From positions 1-17,780 of the forward strand of contig JAHIPG010000038.1 of NCBI GenBank assembly GCA_018894775.1: 17,780 nt of DNA. The letters run 5' to 3'. Position numbers and translations under genes: made by a program. Each line of letters opens with the position of its first letter. Position 1 is the first letter of the stretch. Positions 8,701 through 16,267 of the stretch are shown piece by piece. Source of the DNA: Nanobdellota archaeon (lineage in GTDB: Archaea; Nanobdellota; Nanobdellia; SCGC-AAA011-G17; VGLX01). The notes under the pieces were generated by a model. It did not search any database. It was not told where the DNA came from and saw nothing but the letters and a program-made list of their open reading frames with translations.

Positions 8701-10583
8701 AACAAAAAGAGCTATTTAAAAAAGATCCAACTATCGAGACGGAATGGATATTGTATAATGCTTTTTATAAATCTATGAGCAACTGGGTAAAGAATGCTCA
8801 AGATCCATTTAGTGTTAATATTGCACGAGGAAAAGCAGACGATAAATTAAAAATGGATTGGAAGAATATCCGAAATAAGAGGATTATCTATGCCTCAAAA
8901 TCGACTCCTTTTAGATATCAGGGAAGCGCTGATCTTAACACTTATAAAATGTTTTTGGAGACTTCGCATCACTTGCTCAGGGAGGGGGGGCGATTAGGTA
9001 TGATTGTACCATCGGGGCTCTACACCGATAAAGGGACAATATATCTGAGAACTCTTTTTTTAGATAATTGTCGATGGGAATGGCTCTTTGGTTTTGAAAA
9101 TAAAAAGAATATCTTCAATATTCACCGGAACTACAAGTTCTGTTCATTGATAGTTGAAAAGGGTGGTACTACTCAGGCAATTCAAACAGCCTTTATGCGA
9201 TATGACCTCATTGACTGGGAGACTCCGGAACAGTTCTGTGTCAAGTATGACAAAGCCCGTGCTGACCCTTTTAGTCCTGTGAGCCGTTCTATCCTAGAGG
9301 TGGGAACGCAACGCGATTTGGAGATACTGGAAAAGATATATAAGAACTCCATTCTGTTTGCTGACGAGGGAAAAGAAGCCTGGAGGATTGAATATGTTAG
9401 GGAATTTGATCTCACTAATGACTCAAAGCACTTCCCCCCAATTGACAAGTGGTTTGAGAAAGGATACAAGCCTAACGATTATGGTCGCTGGATCGGACCC
9501 GAAGGCGATGTCGCCTTGCCTCTCTACGAAGGACGCATGATAGGGCAGTTCGATTTCAGTGAGAAAGGATGGGTCAGTGGAAAGGGGCGTGGGGCTATCT
9601 GGCAAGAAATACAATTTGATAGCAAAAGATTGGAGCCACAGTTCCTATTAAATGAAGCGGTGTACCGCCAATGGCCAAAGTATTTCCCTGTTCCTAAGTT
9701 GGCGTTCATCGATGTCACTACATCTATCCATTTTAGGACGATGATTTCTACCATGGTCGCAGGTTTTCCGGCAGGAAACGCCACTCCGGTTCTTGTTTTA
9801 AAAAATCGCAGTCTTACCGATACTCTTACTCTGTCTGCTTTACTGAATTCCTTTACCTATGACTTCGTCGCTAAGAGAAAGTGCACATCTTTGCATCTCA
9901 GCTATTTTGTCGTCAGTGAGACCCCACTAGTGAAGGCTACTGATATCCCGAGTCTAGTTAAACAAGCTATTGTCAATCACACAGCGTCACTGACTCTGAT
10001 TCACAAGCTCTTCGCTCCAGATTGGCTCAGGCTAAAAAGGGGCAACCCTGATCTTGCTAGTCGCCAGTGGAAATCGTGGTGGGCGGTTACCGAGCGCGAA
10101 CGATTGCGCCTTCGCTGCATACTCGATGCTATCGTTGCCGAGCTATACGACATTGATTACGATGATTTTGCCTGGATACTGCGTGATGACCCCGGGGACC
10201 CTAAGGGGTTTTGGAGGGTAGACAAGGACAAACCAAAGGAATTGCGCCATACCACCCTTGCATTACAGGCTTTCGAGCGTCTAAAGGAAGTGGGGTTAGA
10301 AGCATTCTGCGGTGAGGACTGGCAATTCCCAGAAGACATACAGGAAAAACTCGGACCAAGATTTCTACCCTGGCAACTCGAAGGCACACCTGAAGAGACA
10401 TGGGCTGAATGTGAACAGCATGCCAAAAACATTTTAGGCGAAGAAGAATATAAGAAATTTATTAAAGGATTAAGCAACCAAAAAACTTCCGATGAGAATG
10501 ACATTTCAGTTACCTCAGATAATAAAAGTGAACAAGAAAAACGTAAACAAGAATCAATACTCTCTTGGGGGGATAAAAAATGA
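5709..10583 (+). CDS. drmMI: DrmMI-like adenine-N6 DNA methyltransferase (Eco57I/type IIG-like)
   Basis: The 1624-residue protein contains an adenine-N6 methyltransferase core. The AdoMet-binding motif I is VDPAMGSASFLVGG (Asp665), the acidic-loop strand is YGVDINPLAVELARLSLWI (Asp752), and the catalytic motif IV is LGNPPWE (Asn966-Trp969). The N-terminus (residues 120-180), with YLIKIDT and RFGIFTNGYQFRLIY, resembles the nuclease-derived domain of type IIG enzymes, but the usual E-x-K is not evident. Residues ~505-560 form a strongly acidic linker. Downstream of motif IV a long region should hold target recognition. Its part at about residues 1140-1577 is encoded by DNA far richer in G+C than its surroundings. 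The tail is charged and low in complexity. In class 1 DISARM this enzyme marks self DNA. The start ATG overlaps the drmD stop, with GGTGG shortly upstream. Its own TGA overlaps the next ATG. An independent type IIG enzyme is less likely given the operon. Confidence 0.85.
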   Translation: MSKDDVQDPNFWWSELNHGGMLLSPAILKEFLPDGPPQIDIDSYKELRDAYTAFESWSERKEEEASDNVGLYRWLDAVFDQFLDYPSMLWQKENVVSDRFKFQTSAGERLRPNRVLLDKGMQNYHRYLIKIDTREGRLGMGKGRVEYSKFLTLLRGTGVRFGIFTNGYQFRLIYVGMDYDCWVEWDATRWFEEESGIAQLAGFVALCGENATYRTDEDEFPLLTAVLNSRTRQGELSQVLGEQVRLAVEKLLSSFDKAVRTHPALLESLITNPITGSKLKDSERLDALYNAAIRVIMRLVVVLFAEARELLPKSMEKYYSSYGIEGLYASLEEAARYGGNTNLSESNSAWPRLLGLFRIIHEGCSNEDIPVPRYGGELFKKGDQHSPDTILRALAIFEDERWMLDDLVVLEILRLLKIGKVRARKGRASTWVSGPVDFSDLRTEYIGMMYEGVLDYQLKQVTEEQGAVVFLNLGQQPALPLSLLENLSDKDLKDLIDKLKEKIDALPSEGTDGEEEIENILDEEELPEDQIEELESLDQEPAPESPYRIGEEEVKQRVFFWAEKAVKIGGLSKKPQGKKANLYAYEQEVVKKAGGLLLQVYGPGEMYLVRGGGTRKGTGTFYTRPQLAVPTVHRTLEPLVYDKNEETGELIPKDPGTILSLKIVDPAMGSASFLVGGLRYLTDALYESLLYHKKIRERSSGGCVITLPFGLESEGGIQEELLPVNPEDERFEQLLKARLKRHVVERCIYGVDINPLAVELARLSLWIETMDRELPFEFLAHKLKVGNSLVGCWLDRFEDYPVLAWAREGGDGSKGVLTKKIKSIFNGQVKPQMKNWIERMGPQKKLTAWTEEESAINIQEQNMDFYSRLHELKKDEREQFFRENIQNNENLKLLKNAVDRWCAIWFWPVHDENAQLLTPDRFYQPNDEDVDIVGNITRGIGFFHWELEFPDVFTSERSGFDAVLGNPPWEIMKPNSKEFFTWHDPIYRTYGKQEAIDQQKELFKKDPTIETEWILYNAFYKSMSNWVKNAQDPFSVNIARGKADDKLKMDWKNIRNKRIIYASKSTPFRYQGSADLNTYKMFLETSHHLLREGGRLGMIVPSGLYTDKGTIYLRTLFLDNCRWEWLFGFENKKNIFNIHRNYKFCSLIVEKGGTTQAIQTAFMRYDLIDWETPEQFCVKYDKARADPFSPVSRSILEVGTQRDLEILEKIYKNSILFADEGKEAWRIEYVREFDLTNDSKHFPPIDKWFEKGYKPNDYGRWIGPEGDVALPLYEGRMIGQFDFSEKGWVSGKGRGAIWQEIQFDSKRLEPQFLLNEAVYRQWPKYFPVPKLAFIDVTTSIHFRTMISTMVAGFPAGNATPVLVLKNRSLTDTLTLSALLNSFTYDFVAKRKCTSLHLSYFVVSETPLVKATDIPSLVKQAIVNHTASLTLIHKLFAPDWLRLKRGNPDLASRQWKSWWAVTERERLRLRCILDAIVAELYDIDYDDFAWILRDDPGDPKGFWRVDKDKPKELRHTTLALQAFERLKEVGLEAFCGEDWQFPEDIQEKLGPRFLPWQLEGTPEETWAECEQHAKNILGEEEYKKFIKGLSNQKTSDENDISVTSDNKSEQEKRKQESILSWGDKK
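9130..10440 (+). other. G+C-rich block inside the methyltransferase gene (probable recombined specificity region)
   Basis: Hand counts of 60-base lines give about 22% G+C at 8341-8400 and 28% at 9061-9120. They then give 50% at 9241-9300, 60% at 9481-9540 and 62% at 10081-10140, before falling to 27% at 10441-10500. The reading frame is uninterrupted across both edges. Codons also change, with CGC, GCC, CTC and GTC becoming common. The block covers residues ~1140-1577, after catalytic motif IV, where the target-recognition domain is expected. The left edge lies between 9120 and 9180 and the right between 10400 and 10440. Confidence 0.7.
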
Positions 10584-13500
10584 CAATAAACCCAATCCGT
10601 TTTGCTCATGAAGTAAATGAACAATTTTTACGGTATCAGTTGACTGCGTTTCCATTATCCGACCCTGATCTTGCTGAACAAGCGAAAAAAATGTTAAAAG
10701 GATCTGAATTTAGACAGTCGCCTCTAGTAAAAGGTCCATATGTGTCACTAACACGATCCTATAAAAAAGGTAAAGAATTAAAAAAATTGGTTGAAGAAAA
10801 GATTATACATCCTGCTGTCGAAGGGGTTGCAGAGTTCCCACGATTGTTATCTCACCAGCAAGAAGTCTTGGAAGCAGTAAAAAGCGGGAATCATTGCCTT
10901 GTAACTACCGGTACAGGATCCGGTAAAACAGAAGCGTTTCTTTATCCTATTTTTGACCATTGCTTTAGATTACGTGATGAAAACGCCCATGAGGGTATAG
11001 TTGCAATTATAGTATATCCTATGAATGCTTTAGCTGTTGATCAATTAGCTAGGCTTAGAAAAATGCTTGCAGGAACAGGTATTTCTTTTGGGATGTATAT
11101 AGGAAGCACACCTGCAACTAAAGAGGGGTTATCCGATACTGTCAGAATGAATGAAGGGGAAGGTCCTGACAAAATCCCAGCATATATTGAGAGATATAAA
11201 GAACATAAAAATATAACAATTGCGCCTTTTGAGGAAAGACTAACTGAACAAGAGATGGGTGAGAACCCACCGAGGATTCTATTAACAAATGTGAATCAAC
11301 TTGAGTTTTTAATGACTCGAGGCAAAGACCTGGGTATGTTCGAAGATGCACCATTGAGGTTTCTTGTGTTTGATGAAGCACACACCTATACTGGTGCTAA
11401 AGGTGCTGAAGTCGCTTGCCTTATCAGGAGAATCCGTAGTTTTTGCCATAAAACCGCTGATGAAGTTATTTGTATAGGTACCAGTGCAACTATTACCGAT
11501 CCGGTAGAGGGTGAGAAATCAGGCGTTAAATTTGCACAGCGGTTCTTTGGTGTAGATGAAAACAAAATCGCATTAATTCAAGAGAAATATGAAGAAGAAT
11601 ACTGGCCTGAAAGTCTAATGACACCACCCCTAGTTGGTGAGGGTGCTCAAGATTTATTTCTCGAAACCCTAAATGCAATAGAAGGTGAGGGAGATACTAA
11701 AGATATTTCTACAGTTATTGAGAAACTCACTAAACAAAAGATTAATATTACCAACTCATGGCAGGAATCTGTTTATAATAATTTGAAACAAAACAAAGTT
11801 GCTAAAACAATATATGAGATTCTCGACGAACCATGTTTTCTTACTGAAGCAACAAAAAAGGTTTGGACAGCTTTGGGCAGAACCGAGGATATAAAAGGTG
11901 ACGATATAGCTGAATTACTAACATACTTAGTATTGGGTGCTGCCGCATCAAAAGAAGATAACCCCCTATTTCGACCGAAACTGCATTATTTTGTTAGAGG
12001 CCTTGGTGACGTATCCACGGTCTTGCATGATATAGGTGAAGAACTCCCTAGAGCAGAATTGTTCTTTTCAGGAGAAAAAGCATTAAAAAAATATAATGAT
12101 ATTCTTCCTACTGCAATCTATCCTATAATGGTGTGTACTAATTGCGGTCAGCACTATTTTGAAGCTCGGTTTTTACATCTCGATTCAAAGCAATCAGGAT
12201 TAAGTGGTGGCGATGCAGAAGGCGAAAATGTTTTTTGGCCGAGAGCAGGAGATGAGGGTACACGAATTGTATTTACCAATAGATTTGTTACTGAGTTGGA
12301 AACCGATGAAAATGATGCATCAAAATATTCTGAAAAGCTAGATAAAAAAAGGGAGATTGCTTATGTCTGTCGATTCTGTGGAACATTTCATAAATCACCT
12401 GCTAAAAAATGTAGTGCCCCCGGATGCAATCGAACTGGTCGCCTTCTTAAAGTTAATGTCCTTAGGGAATTTGGAAAAGTAAAGAGATGTCCTAGCTGTG
12501 GTCATAGAGGGTCAAGATTCGGTGGTAAAGAATATGAACCATTTAGACCATTATCGGCAGTTACCGTTGCAGATGTGCATATTCTTGCTCAGGATATGTT
12601 AAACGCGGAAGCTGCTGATAATAAGAAACTAATTATATTTACTGATAATCGGCAAGATGCTGCGTTTCAAGCCGCTTGGATGGCGAATCATGCAAGACGT
12701 TACAGACTGAGACACTTAATGTACAAAAAAATACAGGGAAATATGGGTCCAATTTCTATTGGGGACTTACAAGATCACTTATTTAACACTTTAAAAGCAG
12801 ATACGGAATTGGCAAGAACCTTAGCCCCAGAAGTATTTATGGGTGAAATAGAAGAAGCTTATAGCACTAAAATTGATAATTTTTTAAAACAATATCTAAG
12901 AATTCAGCTTGTAAGGGAAGTGGTCACGAGTTTCAAACAAAGAGACAGCCTCGAAACTTGGGGTGTTGCAAAAGTTAATTACTATGGTTTAAATGAAGAC
13001 CTTTCAGAAATTGAAGAACTTGCGAAAAAGTACGAAATAAACAAAGAAGGTTTATTGCGAGGTGTAGAGACCCTCTTAGACATGTATAGAAGAGGAAGAT
13101 ATTTTTATGATGAAATTGCACCGATATTTTCACAATATTGGCATCAAGGTTGTCCTGAGGTACAAAGAGGTTTTCTTCCATTTATGGATTACCCCCCAAA
13201 AGGATTAAAATTCTCAAGGGATGAAACTGATAAACGGACAATTGTAACTGCTATGACATCAACAAAAGGTCAGACATTAGCTGAAAATTTTATTAGGAAA
13301 TGGGGGGTTGATGAAAAGAAGACTCATAATCTTCTTGAAGACATCTGGGGGTTATTAACAAACAAATTAAATATATTGGTTCCTACAACTTTAAAAAGTC
13401 CGAAGGGTAAGCCATTATATGGTGCTACTGGTCTTTACCAGATAGATTCAAAAAAGATTGGGGTTTCTGCTCAATATGAACTTTACCGTTGTAATATTTG

Positions 13501-16036
13501 CAGAAGAGCCCATACGAGAGCTACCCCTAGAAGTGCATGTTCCACCATGCATTGTAAAGGGAAGTTGCAAAAGGAACACCCCTCAGATGATGATTATAAT
13601 ATCTACTTATTGAAAAAAGACTTTATTATGTTAATGGCAAAAGAACATACTGCTCAAGTCCCTGCCAAAGACCGCCAAAAAATAGAAGGTGACTTCAAGA
13701 AACCGGGAACAGGAGCTAACTGTCTTGTTGCGACTCCTACGTTGGAGCTCGGAGTAGATATTGGAGATCTAGATATGATTCTTATGAGAAATGTTCCACC
13801 ATTACCATCAAATTATTGGCAACGCGCTGGGAGGGCTGGTCGAAGATATAGAATGGCAGTTGTATATACCTATTGTAGAAAAAGTGTTCATGATGAATAT
13901 TTCTTTAAAGATCCCACTCGGATATTAACTGGTAATATTAGCCCACCTAGATTCAATTTAAGGAATCCTGTAATGATTCGAAAACATATTCATTCAGCTA
14001 TTTTGTCAAAATTGGTTAGTTTAAAGCAAACCATGCCACCAAAAGAAATCTCAGAAAGTGAACAAGAAGAAATAAAATCGGTAGTATCATTAGCATTTCC
14101 ATTGTTTATAAAACAGTTTTTACTAGATGAAAATGGGCATTATCGAAGGGAACCAATTGATATTTCCTTATTAAGGAAAACTATCGAAAAACATAAAAAT
14201 ATTTTTAGTAATGTTGTCAAATCCATTTTTTCAGAATACTGGCCTGATGAAGCTAAAACCGAAATTTCACCCGATATCTTGAACGAATATCTCACTGAGA
14301 TAGGTAATAGACTCAAAGAAACAATTAATTTAATTCACACTCGCTTATTATGGACAATTTATACCCAAAACAAATTATTGGAAAAAAAGAAATCAGCCCT
14401 ATTAGATGAAGTGGACACGAGATTATTAAAACGATGTGAAGATTATATTAAAAGTCTATTTAAGAAGGATCTAAGCACATACACTCTAAATGTTCTTTCT
14501 AGGGAAGGGTTTCTCCCAGGCTATGGAATTTATACAGGTAACATTGGTGCTTTTGCCGGAAGCGCGTTTTCCACCACTTGGCGAAAGATGTCTTTTGAAT
14601 TAAATCGCCCATCAACAATTGCAGTTCGTGAATTTGTTCCAGGCAATATGATTTATGCTAATGGTGGTAAGTATAGAACTGCATTGCTTCATTTACCTTT
14701 TGGTGAAGAGCTGATCAATCCTGATGAGTATTTTATTGATGTCGATAATCAAAAGGTTGTAGAAAAAGGAATACCCATCAGCGGATATGCAGATACTATG
14801 CCCATATCAATAGAAGGGTTACCTATATGCGATGTTGACTTAATGTTTATGTCACATGTGTCTGATGAAGAAAGTAATAGATTTAGAATGCCTGTGTTTA
14901 TGGTGGGTTATCTTAGGGCTGAACACAGAGGTGGGGAAAGTTATGTTTCTTCAAATCATGAATTTGATTTTTTAAAGGGACAAAAGGTAAGAGTAGTAAA
15001 TGCTGGTCCAGCCGATAAGGTGTTAAAAGGAGAGTTGGGTTATCCTATTTGCTTAATTTGTGGTGCTACTCGTTCACCTTATCAATCAGAAAGAGAAATC
15101 GAGAGATTTCATGAGTTACATGAAAAAATATGTGGTAAAAAACCGGGGAGATTCGCAATTACCGCGGATGTACAGGTAGATGGGATACTTTTCAAAGGTT
15201 TTGATTCTATTGGTGATGCAATAAATTTAGCAGAAGCTTTACGGATAGGTTCAAATCAAGTTTTAGAAATGGACCCAGAAGATCTTCAGATATTAACTTT
15301 ACCTCAAAGTGCTGGGATATATGATGTATTTTTATACGACCCTATGACGGGGGGTTCTGGTCTCTTAAATCAATTATTGGAACGATGGGAAGAAATTATC
15401 AATGCAGGTAAGACTTCATTAAAATCCTGTTCAAATGCATGTGAAAAAAGTTGTTATAGTTGTATGAGAACTTATCGAAACATTATGAGTCATGATTATT
15501 TAGATCGAAGACGTGCTGTGGAATTACTTGAAGAGTTTAAGAAAAAACCTGAATTAGTTCATGATATCCCATCGAGAGTGACGGAACCAAAGCCGTCTGG
15601 GTTATCAACAAATCTACCAGAGGCCCGTCTCAGGCAATTACTGCTCCGAGTCGGATTCCCGCCATTTGATGCACAGGAAGAAATACCAATTCCACATAAA
15701 ATATATAAATCGACTACCCCAGATCTTTTGCGAATAGACCCTGTTTCCGGTGTGAAAATAGCGATTTATTTAGATGGTTTATCAAAGGATATTCACGGAA
15801 ATGAAGAAAGACAAAAAATAGATAATTTAATTCGTACTGTGCTAAGATCTCTAGGGTATCATGTCGAAGAAATATCAGCTTCAACATTAGATGATCCAGT
15901 ATTATTAAAATATCATCTTAGATCATTGGCTAAGGCATTAAATGCAAAGGACATAAAGAAAATTGTTGAAGAGATTGATTTAGAGGAAGGAATCAGTAAA
16001 ATCAATGAAGATTCAAAAGAAAATGATAAAAAATGA
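10580..16036 (+). CDS. Giant SF2 helicase with zinc clusters, DUF1998-type region and nuclease-like C-terminus (DrmA-DrmB fusion or DruE/MrfA-like)
   Basis: The 1818-residue protein starts at an ATG overlapping the methyltransferase stop, with GGGGGG seven bases upstream. RecA1 shows Walker A TGTGSGKTEAF (Lys116), VYPMNALAVDQ, the DEAH box (265-268) and GTSATI. RecA2 shows ATPTLELGVDIGD and motif VI QRAGRAGRR (1081-1089). Between them lie cysteine clusters C519/C522, C597/C600 with C611/C616, C637/C640, and C971/C974 with C987/C992, probably zinc-binding. The C-terminal part has CxxC at CLICGA and C1617-x3-C1621-x3-C1625-x2-C1628, characteristic of DUF1998 (DrmB, MrfA, DruE). The last ~120 residues contain TPDLLRID (Asp1715) and IAIYLDG (Asp1732), followed by His1738 and a GYHVEEIS strand, like Vsr/PD-(D/E)xK nuclease-like tails. 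In DISARM, DrmA and DrmB are separate and form a DNA-binding complex. Here both functions would be one chain. DruE of Druantia is another large DUF1998 helicase, so the exact family is open. Confidence 0.85.
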   Translation: MTINPIRFAHEVNEQFLRYQLTAFPLSDPDLAEQAKKMLKGSEFRQSPLVKGPYVSLTRSYKKGKELKKLVEEKIIHPAVEGVAEFPRLLSHQQEVLEAVKSGNHCLVTTGTGSGKTEAFLYPIFDHCFRLRDENAHEGIVAIIVYPMNALAVDQLARLRKMLAGTGISFGMYIGSTPATKEGLSDTVRMNEGEGPDKIPAYIERYKEHKNITIAPFEERLTEQEMGENPPRILLTNVNQLEFLMTRGKDLGMFEDAPLRFLVFDEAHTYTGAKGAEVACLIRRIRSFCHKTADEVICIGTSATITDPVEGEKSGVKFAQRFFGVDENKIALIQEKYEEEYWPESLMTPPLVGEGAQDLFLETLNAIEGEGDTKDISTVIEKLTKQKINITNSWQESVYNNLKQNKVAKTIYEILDEPCFLTEATKKVWTALGRTEDIKGDDIAELLTYLVLGAAASKEDNPLFRPKLHYFVRGLGDVSTVLHDIGEELPRAELFFSGEKALKKYNDILPTAIYPIMVCTNCGQHYFEARFLHLDSKQSGLSGGDAEGENVFWPRAGDEGTRIVFTNRFVTELETDENDASKYSEKLDKKREIAYVCRFCGTFHKSPAKKCSAPGCNRTGRLLKVNVLREFGKVKRCPSCGHRGSRFGGKEYEPFRPLSAVTVADVHILAQDMLNAEAADNKKLIIFTDNRQDAAFQAAWMANHARRYRLRHLMYKKIQGNMGPISIGDLQDHLFNTLKADTELARTLAPEVFMGEIEEAYSTKIDNFLKQYLRIQLVREVVTSFKQRDSLETWGVAKVNYYGLNEDLSEIEELAKKYEINKEGLLRGVETLLDMYRRGRYFYDEIAPIFSQYWHQGCPEVQRGFLPFMDYPPKGLKFSRDETDKRTIVTAMTSTKGQTLAENFIRKWGVDEKKTHNLLEDIWGLLTNKLNILVPTTLKSPKGKPLYGATGLYQIDSKKIGVSAQYELYRCNICRRAHTRATPRSACSTMHCKGKLQKEHPSDDDYNIYLLKKDFIMLMAKEHTAQVPAKDRQKIEGDFKKPGTGANCLVATPTLELGVDIGDLDMILMRNVPPLPSNYWQRAGRAGRRYRMAVVYTYCRKSVHDEYFFKDPTRILTGNISPPRFNLRNPVMIRKHIHSAILSKLVSLKQTMPPKEISESEQEEIKSVVSLAFPLFIKQFLLDENGHYRREPIDISLLRKTIEKHKNIFSNVVKSIFSEYWPDEAKTEISPDILNEYLTEIGNRLKETINLIHTRLLWTIYTQNKLLEKKKSALLDEVDTRLLKRCEDYIKSLFKKDLSTYTLNVLSREGFLPGYGIYTGNIGAFAGSAFSTTWRKMSFELNRPSTIAVREFVPGNMIYANGGKYRTALLHLPFGEELINPDEYFIDVDNQKVVEKGIPISGYADTMPISIEGLPICDVDLMFMSHVSDEESNRFRMPVFMVGYLRAEHRGGESYVSSNHEFDFLKGQKVRVVNAGPADKVLKGELGYPICLICGATRSPYQSEREIERFHELHEKICGKKPGRFAITADVQVDGILFKGFDSIGDAINLAEALRIGSNQVLEMDPEDLQILTLPQSAGIYDVFLYDPMTGGSGLLNQLLERWEEIINAGKTSLKSCSNACEKSCYSCMRTYRNIMSHDYLDRRRAVELLEEFKKKPELVHDIPSRVTEPKPSGLSTNLPEARLRQLLLRVGFPPFDAQEEIPIPHKIYKSTTPDLLRIDPVSGVKIAIYLDGLSKDIHGNEERQKIDNLIRTVLRSLGYHVEEISASTLDDPVLLKYHLRSLAKALNAKDIKKIVEEIDLEEGISKINEDSKENDKK

Positions 16037-16267
16037 GCGACAGGTCGAGGGGGGCACTTCTTTCGAGATATCACATATACTCAAAACATTAAACAAAAAC
16101 CCTAGTAGAAATCAAAGAGGAAAATGAAAATATAAAAATAATGTTCTCCGCCAAATCCGCTCAAAAAAACAGGGTGGCTGAGGGAGTGATGGCATGATGA
16201 AAAAGCAGGGTTTTTTATAGATAATTTAATAAAACCCTAAATTCTTCTTTTCTTTTAGGGATACGGT
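16037..16267 (+). promoter_or_regulatory. Non-coding leader of the NERD gene with four mutually complementary motifs
   Basis: No gene of useful size is present. An 18-codon frame at 16141-16197 has no family. Four motifs stand out: A, AAAAACCCT at 16095-16103; B, AGGGTTTTT at 16207-16215; C, AAAACCCTAAA at 16231-16241; and D, TTTAGGG at 16254-16260. A pairs with B (9 bp), B with C (8 bp), and C with D (7 bp, 12-base loop), and neighbouring pairings exclude each other. D includes AGGG, the probable Shine-Dalgarno sequence of the gene starting at 16268, so C-D would hide it and B-C would expose it. B-C followed by the pyrimidine-rich 16242-16256 could also act as a weak terminator. The AT-rich 16211-16234 may contain a promoter box instead. 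Confidence 0.35.

Noticed and set aside
9182..9784. Several overlapping frames on both strands within the G+C-rich block
   Set aside because: Fewer stop codons are expected in G+C-rich DNA. The methyltransferase frame continues unbroken through the block, so these are by-products of composition.
10157..10624. A 155-codon minus-strand frame
   Set aside because: It lies opposite the well-supported end of the methyltransferase gene. Its Ser/Cys-rich product has no motifs and it is an antisense shadow.
16141..16197. An 18-codon gene
   Set aside because: The ribosome binding site is about 20 bases away, there is no family resemblance, and the length is within chance expectation.
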